Below, piece by piece: positions 23,656 to 34,593 of a stretch of 64,000 bases of DNA. The stretch lies in assembly GCF_018130245.1 (NCBI RefSeq), contig NZ_JAFCKP010000002.1, forward strand, positions 62,001 to 126,000, written 5' to 3'. The notes under the pieces were generated by a model. The model had not been told where the DNA came from. It saw only the letters and a list, made by a program, of their open reading frames with translations, and did not search any database. Each line of letters opens with the position of its first letter. Within the stretch, counting starts at the first letter, position 1. The stretch comes from Bradyrhizobium sp. SZCCT0231 (GTDB lineage Bacteria > Pseudomonadota > Alphaproteobacteria > Rhizobiales > Xanthobacteraceae). Position numbers and translations under genes: made by a program.

Positions 23656-24762
23656 ATGACCCAGCGCCTGCCGTCCTCGCTCACGCCGCTCGACACCGCG
23701 CTCGCCGCTGTGCTGCGAGGCGTCGATCCCGTCGCGCCGGTGGAGGTGCCGCCGGCGGAAGCGATCGGCGGCATCGCGGCGGGCACTCCGCTGCTTGCCG
23801 CCTATCCTTCGCGCGACATCGCGGCCGCAGACGGTTGGGCGCTATCCGCCAATGATCTCGTCGGCGCGTCCGCTTACTCGCCGCTGCCTTTGACAGAAGC
23901 ACCGTCGTGGGTCGAGGCCGGTGACGCGATGCCGGCAGGATGCGACTGTGTGCTCGATGCCGACGCGGTGGAGGTGTCGGGGCCGCTTGCCCAGGTGCTG
24001 GCGGAGGGCGTGCCCGGACGGGGCGTCCGGCGCGCCGGCAGCGACATCGTGGAACGCACGCCTGCCGGCGCCGAGGGCTATCCGGTCGGTGCGACGAACC
24101 TGCTGCTCGCGCGCGTTGCGGGCCTGGAGAAAATCGGCGTGCGGCGGCCCCGGCTGCGCATCGTCAACGTGCCGGGCGCAACGGCAACGATGCATCTGAT
24201 CGCCGGGATCGCGCGCGCAGCGGGATTGGACGTGGAAACGCGTCAGGCTCGTGCACGCGATGAAGCATCGATTGCCGATGTGCTTGATGCGTCCTCCAGC
24301 GATCTTCTGCTGTCCATCGGCGGCAGCGGCGTCGGACGCCAGGACGCCGCCATCACGGCTCTGGCGCAGCGCGGCGAGGTGATGGCGCACGGCCTTGCGC
24401 TCCAGCCCGGGCGCACCGCCGCCGTCGGACGGCTGGGACAAGTTCCCGTCGTCGCCTTGCCCGGCTCGCCCGATCATGCGCTTGCGGTGTGGCTCGCGCT
24501 GGTGCTGCCGCTCGTCGACCGCCTCTCGGCGCGTCGGCCGCGCCCAAAAGTGTCCCTGCCGCTCGCGCGAAAAATCGCATCCAGTGTCGGCATCGCCGAG
24601 ATCGCTCTGCTGGCCGAGGAACCTCGTGCCTGGATGCCGCTTGCCGTGGGCGAATGGCCGCTTCAGGCAATCGCCCGTGCGGACGCATGGCTGCTCGTTC
24701 CCGCCAGTGACGAGGGATTTGCGGCGGGTACGCCGGTCGATGCGCATCCGATGCGGGAGTGA
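23656..24762 (+). CDS. MoeA-like molybdopterin-binding protein (divergent)
   Basis: 368 residues from the ATG at 23656 (ATG at 23635 is an alternative). It follows the MoeA plan but is shorter and divergent. The substrate loop is SRDIAAADGWALSANDLVG where true MoeA has PxFDxSAMDGYA. IGGSGVGRQDA replaces the GGxSxGxxD motif, and VPVVALPGSPDHALAVW the LPGNPVA segment. Several catalytic-loop residues therefore differ. It may be an accessory or inactive paralogue. It lies directly before the MoeA-PBP gene with a 1-base gap, so they are co-transcribed. Confidence 0.75.
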   Translation: MTQRLPSSLTPLDTALAAVLRGVDPVAPVEVPPAEAIGGIAAGTPLLAAYPSRDIAAADGWALSANDLVGASAYSPLPLTEAPSWVEAGDAMPAGCDCVLDADAVEVSGPLAQVLAEGVPGRGVRRAGSDIVERTPAGAEGYPVGATNLLLARVAGLEKIGVRRPRLRIVNVPGATATMHLIAGIARAAGLDVETRQARARDEASIADVLDASSSDLLLSIGGSGVGRQDAAITALAQRGEVMAHGLALQPGRTAAVGRLGQVPVVALPGSPDHALAVWLALVLPLVDRLSARRPRPKVSLPLARKIASSVGIAEIALLAEEPRAWMPLAVGEWPLQAIARADAWLLVPASDEGFAAGTPVDAHPMRE

Positions 24763-24763
24763 T

Positions 24764-26725
24764 ATGGGTCCCGGTATGACGATGATCCCGAAATCACCAG
24801 ACCCCAGCGCGATCGAGCAGGAGCAGTTCCTCAAGATCCTCTCGCGCGAGGAGGCCTTGGCGCGCTTCGAGGCGGCCTTGTTCCCGCGCGCGCTTCGGAG
24901 CGAATCGTGCAAGCTCGCTGCTGCGCTCGGCACGGCACTCGCCGAAGACGTCACCGCGCCGATCGACGTGCCGCCGTTCGACCGCTCCAATGTCGACGGA
25001 TTTGCCGTGCGCTCCGCCGACCTTGCGACGGCCGGCGAGGGCGCGCCGGTGCGCCTTGCGCTGAATGGAGAGACCATTCATTGCGGCACCGTGCCGTCGC
25101 TACAGGTGGCGGCCGGGACCGCGACGCCGATTGCCACCGGCGGTCCGCTGCCGCGCGGCGCCGATGCCGTGGTCATGGTCGAGCACACCCAGCCGGCCGG
25201 CCTGGATGCGATCGATGTCCGTCGCGCCGTCTCGCCCGGGCAATTCGTCTCCTACGCCGGGTCCGACATCGCGCGCGGCGAGGCGCTGCTGCGCGCCGGC
25301 ACCATCATCGGCTCGCGCGAGATCGGCATGCTGGCGGCTTGCGGTATTGCCGAGGTGAGTGTCGCGCGCAGGCCGCGGGTTGCCGTGATCTCCACCGGCG
25401 ACGAGCTGGTCCAGCCCGGCGAGGCGCTCGCCCCCGCGGAAATCTACGACACCAACGGTGCCATCGTCGCGGCCGCGATCGACGAGAACGGCGGCGAGGC
25501 CATCTTCCTCGGCGCCATTCCCGACGATGAAGCCAGGCTCGAGGCGGCCATGCGGCGCGCGCTTGAAGACGCCGACATGCTGGTGCTGTCGGGCGGCACG
25601 TCGAAAGGCGCGGGCGATCTCTCCCATCGCATCATCGGCCGGCTCGGCGCGCCCGGCATCATTGCGCATGGCGTTGCGCTCAAGCCCGGCAAGCCGCTGT
25701 GCCTTGCGGTGTGCGACGGCAAGCCTGTCGTGATCCTGCCGGGCTTTCCAACCTCGGCGATGTTCACCTTCCACGACATGATCGTGCCGGTGCTGCGCAG
25801 GATGGCCGGACTGCCGCCGCGCTCCGATGCAAAGGTCAATGCGACCGTGCCGGTGCGCATCGCCTCCGAGCTCGGCCGCACCGAATTCGTCATGGTCTCG
25901 CTGGTCCAGGGCAGGGATGGCCTGATCGCCTATCCCTCCGGCAAGGGGTCTGGCGCGATCACGTCGTTTGCGCAGGCCGACGGCTTTCTGCGCATCGATG
26001 CGCTGGCGGACCAGATGGCGGCCGGGACTGAAGCCGAGGTGACGCTGTTCACGCCGCATGTGCGCGTGCCCGATCTCGTCATCGTCGGCAGCCATTGCAC
26101 CGGCCTCGACCTCGTGACCGCACCGCTCGCGCATGCCGGCCTGACCGTGCGCTCGATTGCGGTCGGCAGCCTCGGCGGCCTCGCGGCGGCCAAGCGCGGC
26201 GAGTGCGATCTCGCGCCGATCCACCTGTTCGATGACAAGAGCGAGACCTACAACACGCCTTACCTCGTCGAGGGGCTCGAGCTCGTCCCCGGCTGGCGGC
26301 GGATGCAGGGCATTGTCTTCCGCAAGGGCGACACGCGCTTCGAGGGCCTGAACGCGAAAGATGCGGTCGCTGTCGCGCTCGCTGACGCCACCTGCATCAT
26401 GGTCAACCGCAACCAGGGTGCCGGCACGCGCATCCTGATCGATCGGCTGCTCGGCGGCGCCCGGCCGGAAGGCTATTGGAACCAGCCGCGTTCGCACAAT
26501 GCGGTGGCGGCGGCCGTGGCGCAGCACCGCGCCGACTGGGGCATGACCATTGCGCCGGTCGCCCATGCGGTCGGCCTCGGTTTCATTCCGCTGGCGGAAG
26601 AGCATTACGACTTCGCGCTGGTGACGGCGCGCAAAGACCGGCCGGCAGTGCAGGCCTTTCTCGATGCGCTCGGCTCGGACGAGGCGCGCGCGGCACTCGA
26701 GCGAGCGGGTTTCCGGCCTGCGTAG
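24764..26725 (+). CDS. MoeA fused to PBP-like oxyanion-binding domain
   Basis: 653 residues from the ATG at 24764 (GGGAG upstream). Residues about 20-430 are a full MoeA. They carry DVPPFDRSNVDGFAVRSADL, PIATGGPLPRGADAVVMVEHT, VISTGDELVQPGE, SGGTSKGAGD and ILPGFPTSAMFTF, and insert Mo or W into adenylylated molybdopterin. Residues about 435-650 are a PBP-like domain (VIVGSHCTGLDLVTAPLAHAG, NRNQGAGTRILIDRLLGG), as in the regulator at 21610. The fusion may hand the bound oxyanion to the active site; that mechanism is inference. Intact key motifs suggest an active enzyme. Confidence 0.9.
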   Translation: MGPGMTMIPKSPDPSAIEQEQFLKILSREEALARFEAALFPRALRSESCKLAAALGTALAEDVTAPIDVPPFDRSNVDGFAVRSADLATAGEGAPVRLALNGETIHCGTVPSLQVAAGTATPIATGGPLPRGADAVVMVEHTQPAGLDAIDVRRAVSPGQFVSYAGSDIARGEALLRAGTIIGSREIGMLAACGIAEVSVARRPRVAVISTGDELVQPGEALAPAEIYDTNGAIVAAAIDENGGEAIFLGAIPDDEARLEAAMRRALEDADMLVLSGGTSKGAGDLSHRIIGRLGAPGIIAHGVALKPGKPLCLAVCDGKPVVILPGFPTSAMFTFHDMIVPVLRRMAGLPPRSDAKVNATVPVRIASELGRTEFVMVSLVQGRDGLIAYPSGKGSGAITSFAQADGFLRIDALADQMAAGTEAEVTLFTPHVRVPDLVIVGSHCTGLDLVTAPLAHAGLTVRSIAVGSLGGLAAAKRGECDLAPIHLFDDKSETYNTPYLVEGLELVPGWRRMQGIVFRKGDTRFEGLNAKDAVAVALADATCIMVNRNQGAGTRILIDRLLGGARPEGYWNQPRSHNAVAAAVAQHRADWGMTIAPVAHAVGLGFIPLAEEHYDFALVTARKDRPAVQAFLDALGSDEARAALERAGFRPA

Positions 26726-26819
26726 CGACCCTGCAGGATACCTCGCGCGTCCTACGTCTGGCTGACGTCGCGATTATCTGGGTGCAGCTCCTCAACGAGT
26801 TCCCGAAATCGTAAGTTCG

Positions 26820-27476
26820 CTACGACGCATCATCCAGCGCGGCCAGCCGTTCCGCCTCGGCGATGTCCTCGACCGTGTTGGCATTGAAGAACGGGTCGAG
26901 CGGCTCGTTCGGCCATGTCACCGTTGCGAGCGGATAGCGCGCGGTCCAGCGGTCGATCTTGCGGAGGTCTTCGACCACCAGCGCCTGGCGCAGCTCGTCG
27001 CGCAAGGCGACGTGCCACAGCCCGATCACCGGATGCGACTGCTCACCTGATGCGGCGACCGCGAGCTGCGCGTTCTCACGCGCGCGCGCGTCATGCAGCC
27101 GTGCGACGAGATCGCGCGGCAGGAACGGGCAGTCGCCGGCGGCGCTGAGCACCCATTCGATCTCCGGCCGGTTCGCCGCGGTCCAGTCGAGCGCCGCGAG
27201 GATGCCGGCGAGCGGGCCGGGAAAGCCGGGCACGTCGTCGGCGACGACTTGCAAGCCGAACGCGGCGAAGCGGGCGGGATCGCCGTTGGCGTTGAGTATC
27301 AGCCCGCTGCACTGGGGCGAAAGGCGCGCGATCACGCGCTCCAGAATGGTGCGGCCGCCGATGGTGCGCATCGGCTTGTCGCCGCCGCCCATGCGCCGCG
27401 CCAGGCCGCCGGCGAGCAGCACGCCAAGAGTCGGCGGAATGCCTGTCGGCGGAATTTCAGTCGTCACCACCTTCAC
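26820..27476 (-). CDS. mobA: Molybdenum cofactor guanylyltransferase MobA
   Basis: 218 residues. [17 protein letters not shown] is the nucleotide-binding loop of Mob[13 protein letters not shown] contains the metal-binding aspartate; [16 protein letters not shown] is the C-terminal signature. It attaches GMP from GTP to Mo-molybdopterin, giving the MGD form that DMSO-reductase-type enzymes such as the formate dehydrogenase need. It overlaps the end of fdhD by 20 bases, so translation is coupled. Confidence 0.93.
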   Translation of the reverse strand: MKVVTTEIPPTGIPPTLGVLLAGGLARRMGGGDKPMRTIGGRTILERVIARLSPQCSGLILNANGDPARFAAFGLQVVADDVPGFPGPLAGILAALDWTAANRPEIEWVLSAAGDCPFLPRDLVARLHDARARENAQLAVAASGEQSHPVIGLWHVALRDELRQALVVEDLRKIDRWTARYPLATVTWPNEPLDPFFNANTVEDIAEAERLAALDDAS

Positions 27477-28347
27477 CCTTGCGCTTGTGCTTGGCCGACT
27501 CCTCCTCGACGTAAGCGAGGTTTTGGTCGTAGACGATGCGCTCCTCGCCCGCGAGCGCGATGAAGCGCTTGCCGCGGGTCCGTCCCACCAGCGTCAGTCC
27601 GACCTGCCTTGCGAGGTCGACGCCCCAGGCGGTGAAGCCGGAGCGCGACACCAGGATCGGAATGCCCATGCGCACGGTCTTGATCACCATCTCCGAGGTG
27701 AGGCGTCCGGTGGTATAGAGGATCTTGTCGGAGGGATCGACGCCGTGGCGGTACATCCAGCCTGCGATCTTGTCGACGGCGTTATGGCGGCCGACGTCCT
27801 CGGTGTAGCAGAGCGGGGTGCCCTCCTTGCACAGCACGCAGCCATGGATCGCGCCGGCCTCGAGGTACAGCGAGGGCATGGTGTTGATGGTCTGCGTCAT
27901 CTGGTAGAGCCAGGAGGTACGCAGCTCCGCCTTCGGCAGCGCGACGCTCTCGACCGCCTCCAGCAGATCGCCGAAGGCGGTGCCCTGCGCGCAGCCCGAG
28001 GTCTGCGTGCGCTTCTTCAGCTTGGCCTCGAAATTGGTGTGGTGTGAGGTGCGCACGACGACCACCTGGAGGTCGTCGTCGTATTCGACCTCGGTGACCA
28101 CGTCACCATATTTCAGCATGTTCTGGTTCAGCAGGTAGCCGAGCGCCAGATATTCGGGGTAGTCGCCGATCGTCATCATGGTGACGATCTCCTGGGCGTT
28201 CAGGTAGAGCGTCAGTGGCCGCTCCATCGGGACCTTGATCTCGACCCTGGCGCCGGTCTGGTCGGTACCGGCCACGCTCTGGGTCAGGCGCGGGTCGTCC
28301 GGATTGGGGACGATCAGGGGCACCGGGGCTTTGTCGATCTTCATCAT
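27457..28347 (-). CDS. fdhD: Formate dehydrogenase accessory sulfurtransferase FdhD
   Basis: 296 residues, slightly longer than the E. coli protein. The conserved [12 protein letters not shown] segment holds the CxxC cysteines (C170, C173) that pass sulfur to the bis-MGD cofactor. A further cysteine lies at 119 ([11 protein letters not shown]). [15 protein letters not shown] and [13 protein letters not shown] are family signatures. Formate dehydrogenases are inactive without this sulfuration. It forms an operon with mobA and is divergent from mobB. It takes the place of fdsC in fds operons of other bacteria. Confidence 0.95.
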   Translation of the reverse strand: MMKIDKAPVPLIVPNPDDPRLTQSVAGTDQTGARVEIKVPMERPLTLYLNAQEIVTMMTIGDYPEYLALGYLLNQNMLKYGDVVTEVEYDDDLQVVVVRTSHHTNFEAKLKKRTQTSGCAQGTAFGDLLEAVESVALPKAELRTSWLYQMTQTINTMPSLYLEAGAIHGCVLCKEGTPLCYTEDVGRHNAVDKIAGWMYRHGVDPSDKILYTTGRLTSEMVIKTVRMGIPILVSRSGFTAWGVDLARQVGLTLVGRTRGKRFIALAGEERIVYDQNLAYVEEESAKHKRKGEGGDD

Positions 28348-28420
28348 GGCGGCGAGGTTAGCATGACATTCGGGTCAAGCCGATATAAGCATGGCAGGGA
28401 ATGGGCAAAATGCCTCCGCT

Positions 28421-28500
28421 CGTCATTGCGAGCGGAGCGAAGCAATCCAGAATCTTTCCGCGGCGGCAGTCTGGATTGCTTCGCTCCGCTCGCAATGACG
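28421..28500. repeat. Palindromic repeat element with long perfect arms
   Basis: CGTCATTGCGAGCGGAGCGA and the following bases form an arm of about 31 bases, repeated exactly inverted (ending CGCAATGACG at 28500) around a short loop. A close relative lies at 41255-41340. This is a well-known type of mobile palindrome in rhizobial genomes. It separates divergent fdhD and mobB. Confidence 0.85.
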
Positions 28501-28555
28501 GGGATAGGCCGGCGGGTTCCATCGGCTGACGAGCCATTGGCGGAGATCGAAGGGC

Positions 28556-29083
28556 ATGAAAGTCATCGGCCTTGCAGGCTGGAGCGGTGCGGGCAAGACC
28601 ACGCTGTTGACGCGGCTGATCCCGCATTTCAACGCGCAAGGCCTGCGCGTCTCCGTCATCAAGCATGCGCATCACCGGTTCGACGTCGACGTGCCCGGCA
28701 AGGATTCCTGGCGCCATCGCGAGGCCGGCGCGGCGGAGGTGCTGGTTGCTTCGTCAAACCGCTGGGCGCTGATGCATGAGTTGCGCGGGGCGGCCGAGCC
28801 GCGCCTGCCGGAGCTGCTCGGGAAGCTCTCTGCGGTCGATCTCGTCGTGGTCGAGGGCTTCAAGCGCGAGCCGCATCGCAAGATCGAGGTGCATCGTGCC
28901 GCCAACGGCAAGCCGCTGCTGTTTCCGGACGACCCGGGAATTGCCGGGATTGCGAGCGACGTCGCGGTTGAAACCCGGCTGCCGACCGTCCATCTCGATG
29001 ATATCCCCGCCGTAGCCGCGTTGCTGCTCCGGGCGGCGATGCCGATCGAGGAAGCGGTGGCAAGAAGCACCGCCATACGCTGA
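28556..29083 (+). CDS. mobB: Molybdopterin-guanine dinucleotide biosynthesis protein MobB
   Basis: 175 residues. The Walker A loop GWSGAGKTTLL lies at residues 8-18, followed by VIKHAHHRFDVDVPGKDSWRHREAGA, the MobB signature, and DLVVVEGFKREPHRKIEVHR. It is a GTP-binding partner of MobA in making MGD. It is followed after nine bases by moeA, so the two form an operon. Confidence 0.93.
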   Translation: MKVIGLAGWSGAGKTTLLTRLIPHFNAQGLRVSVIKHAHHRFDVDVPGKDSWRHREAGAAEVLVASSNRWALMHELRGAAEPRLPELLGKLSAVDLVVVEGFKREPHRKIEVHRAANGKPLLFPDDPGIAGIASDVAVETRLPTVHLDDIPAVAALLLRAAMPIEEAVARSTAIR

Positions 29084-29092
29084 CGAGGCACC

Positions 29093-30349
29093 ATGGCGCA
29101 ACTGTCGGACGATTGCTTTGCCTTCGGCGGACCGATGATGTCGGTCGACGAAGCCGTTGGCCTCATCACGACGCGCGTCAACGCGATCGCCGATATCGAG
29201 ACTGTGGCGCTGGTCGAGGCCGACGGCCGCGTACTCGCGCGCGATGTGGCCGCTCCTTTGCCGCTGCCGCCGTTCACCAACTCCGCGGTCGATGGTTACG
29301 CCGTGCGCAACGCCGACCTTCCGGCAAGCGCAGAGCAGGCGTTCCCGCTCGACGGTCGCATCCAGGCCGGCGGCCTTGCGCAAGCGCCGATCAAGCCCGG
29401 TCACACCGCGCGCATCTTCACCGGCGCGCCGATGCCGCCGGATGCGGAGACCGTCTTCATGCAGGAGGACGTCCGCATCGATGCTTCAGGCAGGATCGTA
29501 TTGCCGCCGGGGCTGAAGCCCGGCGCCAATGTCCGTCCCGCAGGCGAGGACATTCCGCAAGGTCAGGTCGCGCTCCGCGGCGGCCAGCGCTTGCGGCCGC
29601 AGCATGTCGCCCTTGCCGCCGCGTTCGGCCTGACAAGGCTCGACGTCGTCAGGCGCATCCGTGTCGCCGTGTTCTCGACCGGTGACGAGCTGGCCTCGCC
29701 CGGCGAGCCGCGCGCCGCCTCGCAGCTGTTCGATTCCAACCGCTTCATGCTGATGGCGATGCTGCGGCGGCTCGGCTGCGAGGTCAGCGATCTCGGCATT
29801 CTGCGCGACGAGCGAACGTCGCTTGCGAGCGGCCTGAAGCAGGTTGCGGGTCACCATGACCTGATCCTCACCACCGGCGGCGTCTCGACCGGAGAGGAGG
29901 ATCACGTCAAGACGGCGGTCGAGAGCATCGGCTCGCTGGTGCTGTGGCGGATGGCGATCAAGCCCGGTCGTCCGGTGGCGATGGGCATCATCGACGGCAC
30001 GCCGCTGATCGGATTGCCCGGCAATCCCGTCGCGAGTTTTGTCACCTTCGTCCATGTGGTGCGACCGACTGTGCTGGCGCTGGCGGGGAGCCTGCCGGAG
30101 CCGCTGACGCCCATCCCGCTGCGGGCGGCGTTCACTTACAAGAAGAAGGCAGGCCGGCGCGAATATGTGCGCGCCTCGCTGCGGCGCGCGCAGGACGGCG
30201 GGCTCGAGGCGATCAAGTTCCCGCGAGAAGGGGCCGGGCTGCTGTCCTCCCTGGTCGAGACCGACGGCCTCGTCGAACTCGGCGAGGACATCACGAATGT
30301 CGAGCCGGGGCAGGACGTGGGCTTCCTGTCCTACGCCGATCTGCTCTAG
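29093..30349 (+). CDS. moeA: Molybdopterin molybdotransferase MoeA
   Basis: 418 residues, usual length. PLPPFTNSAVDGYAVRNADL, IFTGAPMPPDAETVFMQED, VFSTGDELASPGE, TTGGVSTGEEDHV and GLPGNPVASFVTFVHVVRP cover all conserved MoeA loops, so this is the canonical housekeeping enzyme inserting Mo (or W) into molybdopterin. It is the third MoeA-family gene within 6 kb. Confidence 0.95.
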   Translation: MAQLSDDCFAFGGPMMSVDEAVGLITTRVNAIADIETVALVEADGRVLARDVAAPLPLPPFTNSAVDGYAVRNADLPASAEQAFPLDGRIQAGGLAQAPIKPGHTARIFTGAPMPPDAETVFMQEDVRIDASGRIVLPPGLKPGANVRPAGEDIPQGQVALRGGQRLRPQHVALAAAFGLTRLDVVRRIRVAVFSTGDELASPGEPRAASQLFDSNRFMLMAMLRRLGCEVSDLGILRDERTSLASGLKQVAGHHDLILTTGGVSTGEEDHVKTAVESIGSLVLWRMAIKPGRPVAMGIIDGTPLIGLPGNPVASFVTFVHVVRPTVLALAGSLPEPLTPIPLRAAFTYKKKAGRREYVRASLRRAQDGGLEAIKFPREGAGLLSSLVETDGLVELGEDITNVEPGQDVGFLSYADLL

Positions 30350-30394
30350 AGGCCTTCCGTTGACGCCATCGCTTCGTCCCGCCATGTTGCGGCC

Positions 30395-30628
30395 ATGACC
30401 AGAACGACGCTCGACCTCACCGGACTGAAATGCCCGCTGCCCGCCCTGAAGACGCGCAAGGCGCTCAAGCCTTTGCAGCCGGGCGATCAGCTCGAGGTTC
30501 ACTGCACCGATCCCTTGTCGGTGATTGACATTCCGAACCTGATTCGCGAGACCGGCGACAAGGTCGAGATCACCGAGCGCAACGAGGCGCGCATCGTGTT
30601 CCTGGTCGAAAAGAGCGTCGCCCCGTAG
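30395..30628 (+). CDS. TusA/SirA-like sulfur carrier protein
   Basis: 77 residues. The N-terminal LDLTGLKCPLPALKTRKAL contains the CPxP motif whose cysteine carries persulfide sulfur. The rest matches the small TusA beta-alpha fold (GDQLEVHCTDPLSVIDIPNLIRETGD). TusA-like proteins supply sulfur for tRNA thiolation and, in E. coli, influence sulfur flow to the molybdenum cofactor. Its position directly behind moeA suggests a role as sulfur donor for cofactor or FdhD, which is inference. Confidence 0.85.
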   Translation: MTRTTLDLTGLKCPLPALKTRKALKPLQPGDQLEVHCTDPLSVIDIPNLIRETGDKVEITERNEARIVFLVEKSVAP

Positions 30629-30701
30629 AAAGGCGAATGTTCACGGCGGCGACGTTTGACTATGCTGCGCCCGCGGGGGAAACGGCCGGAGCTTCGCTGC
30701 A

Positions 30702-32226
<1,525 letters not shown>

Positions 32227-32234
<8 letters not shown>

Positions 32235-34251
32235 TGCTGCCGGCCGCAGCGGCGAGCCCGTGCGGGGACGCTCCGTCCGCTTCCGGCTGCTAGCGATCGC
32301 GCTGCTGCCGATGCTGGTCATCCTGCCGCTCCTCCTCGGCGTTGCGATCTATCGCTGGAACGCGAAATTCGACGCGACCCTGATCTCCAAGGTGAACGGC
32401 GATCTCACCATCGCCCACCAATATCTCGCCCGCATCCTGGAAAAGACCGGCGTCCAGCTCCGGGCGCTCAGCCTGTCGGCCCGCTTCCACGAGGTGCTGG
32501 GGCCGGATGCGCGCGGCTCGCTCCAGGATCTGCTCGACGAGACCCGCAAGGAGATCGGTCTCGATTTCCTCTATCTGACCAACGATCGCGGCGATGTCCT
32601 GGCCTCGTCGCCGCCGTTGCAGCATCGACCGAGGAGCGACTGGCCGATCATCAAGTCGGCGCTGTCGGGCCAGGTCCCTGCGACGGGCGTCGACATTTTC
32701 GGCAATGACGAGCTCGCCGCGATCTCGCCGGCCCTGGCCGAGCGCGCGCGCCTGGACCTCGTGTCGACCCCGAACGCGGTGCCGACCGACCGCAGCACGG
32801 AGACGCGCGGCATGGTCGTGCATGCGGCCAGCCGGGCGATGCTGCCTGACGGTGGCGCCGCTGCGCTGGTCGGCGGCACCCTGCTCAACCAGAATCTCGA
32901 ATTCATCGATACGATCAACGATCTCGTTTATCGCGCGGCGAGCCTGCCGGAGGGCAGTCAGGGCACCGCGACGCTGTTCCTGGACGACGTGCGGATATCG
33001 ACCAATGTCCGTCTGTTCGAGGGACGGCGCGCGCTCGGTACGCGCGTGTCGGCGGCGGTGCGCTCGGCCGTGCTGGGCGAGGGGCGCACCTGGCTCGACA
33101 GCGCTTTCGTGGTCAATGACTGGTACATCTCCGCCTACGAGCCGCTGGTCGACAGTTATGGCAAGCGCGTCGGCATGCTCTATGTCGGCTTTCTGGAGAA
33201 GCCGTTCAGCGAAGCCAAATACCAGACATTGCTGATCATCGTCGCGGCGTTCATCGTCATCACCGCCGCGACCGTCCCGATCTTCCTGCGCTGGGCGAGC
33301 TCCATCTTCATGCCGCTGGAGCGCGTCACGGCGACGATCACCGAAGTGGAGCGCGGGAACCTCTCCGCCCGCACCAAGATGCCGGTGTCAGGTGACGAGA
33401 TCGGCCGCGTCGCGGTTCATCTCGACAGCCTGCTCGACCAGATCCAGGAACGCGACCGACAGCTCCGGGAATGGAATGAGGAATTGAACGTCCGCGTGCG
33501 GGAGCGCACGCGCGACCTCGAGCACGCCAATCTCAAGCTCGAGGCAACCACCAAGCAGCTCATCATGTCCGAGAAGCTGGCTGCGATCGGCGAGATCACC
33601 GCAGGCGTTGCGCACGAGATCAACAATCCGATCGCGGTGATGCAGGGCAATCTCGACGTCATCCGCAGCGTGTTCGGGGCCGATGCCGACAAGGCGAAGG
33701 TCGAGTTTCGCCTGCTCGACGAGCAGATTCACCGCATCAGCCAGATCGTGACCAAGCTGTTGCAGTTTGCAAGGCCGGAGGAATATGCCGGCTATGTCGA
33801 GTGCCACGCGCCGGCAAACATCATCTCCGACTGTCTGCCGCTGGTGCAGCATCTTCTGAACAAGACCGAGATCGCCGTGGTCAGGGACGACCGCGCCAGC
33901 CGGCTCGTGCTGATGAACCGCAACGAGCTGCAGCAGGTCCTGGTCAATCTCATCGTCAACGCGATCCACGCCATGCCGGAAGGCGGAACCCTGACGCTCC
34001 GCGCCTTCGATGCCGAGCGCGACGGCCAGCAAGGCGTCGCCATCGAAATCACTGATACCGGCATCGGCATGAGCGCTGAGGTGATCGAAAAGATCTTCGA
34101 TCCTTTCTACACGACGAAACAGCGGCAAGGCACCGGGCTCGGCCTCTCCATCAGCCAGACGCTGATCAAGCGCCAGGGCGGACAGATCACGGCCGAAAGC
34201 CGCGTCGGTTCCGGGAGTACATTCACGGTGTGGCTGCCGGAAGCGGCCTGA
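32227..34251 (+). CDS. Membrane sensor histidine kinase (DctB/NtrB-like)
   Basis: 674 residues from the ATG at 32227, overlapping the regulator's stop by eight bases. Membrane helix at about 20-40; periplasmic Cache-like sensor (about 45-335, including DFLYLTNDRGDVLASSP and DSYGKRVGMLYVGFLEKPF); second helix about 340-358; HAMP; coiled coil; HisKA with H463 in AGVAHEINNPIAV; and HATPase with NLIVNAIHAMPEGG, DTGIGM and GTGLGLSIS. It phosphorylates the partner regulator. Cache domains bind small carboxylates, so oxalate or formate is a reasonable ligand guess given the transporter next door. Confidence 0.92.
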
Positions 34252-34253
34252 CT

Positions 34254-34289
34254 GGACATTTTGTCCGGGGATTTCAGGACATTCTGTCC
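34254..34289. promoter_or_regulatory. Two palindromic sites, likely enhancer for the sigma-54 regulator
   Basis: GGACATTTTGTCC (34254-34266) and GGACATTCTGTCC (34277-34289) are two palindromes with identical GGACA/TGTCC arms, centred 23 bases apart. They start right after the kinase stop and lie 53-88 bases upstream of the -24/-12 promoter. That is the expected place for an upstream activating sequence bound by the response regulator. Confidence 0.75.
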
Positions 34290-34341
34290 TCTGCAGTATA
34301 TTGCGTTGCGGGAAGTCGTTGAATCGTCACGATGCGGCTTC

Positions 34342-34357
34342 TGGCACGTGCGTTGCT
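34342..34357 (+). promoter_or_regulatory. Sigma-54 (-24/-12) promoter for the oxalate/formate carrier
   Basis: TGGCACGTGCGTTGCT fits the RpoN consensus TGGCAC-N5-TTGC exactly, with GG and GC elements ten bases apart. Transcription would start near 34369, giving a leader of about 225 bases before the carrier gene. It follows the sigma-54 regulator/kinase pair directly. Confidence 0.85.
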
Positions 34358-34593
34358 CATCTCACGACAGGGTGTTGAGGGGGATGAGGGCGCGATAGCC
34401 GTCACGGCAACGCTGTTTGCGAGGCGACGGGACGTCACCTGCGATCAGCTGCTTGCTCGGCGCACATGAGGCGGTGCGCATCAGACGTTCTCCTTCGACA
34501 TGAAGTCCGACCTGTCGTGCGCGGCTGCCAAGCACGCACACGACCGGTCTCAAACCGATGTGCCGGCAAGGCCGCGCTTGGGAGGGAATGCTT

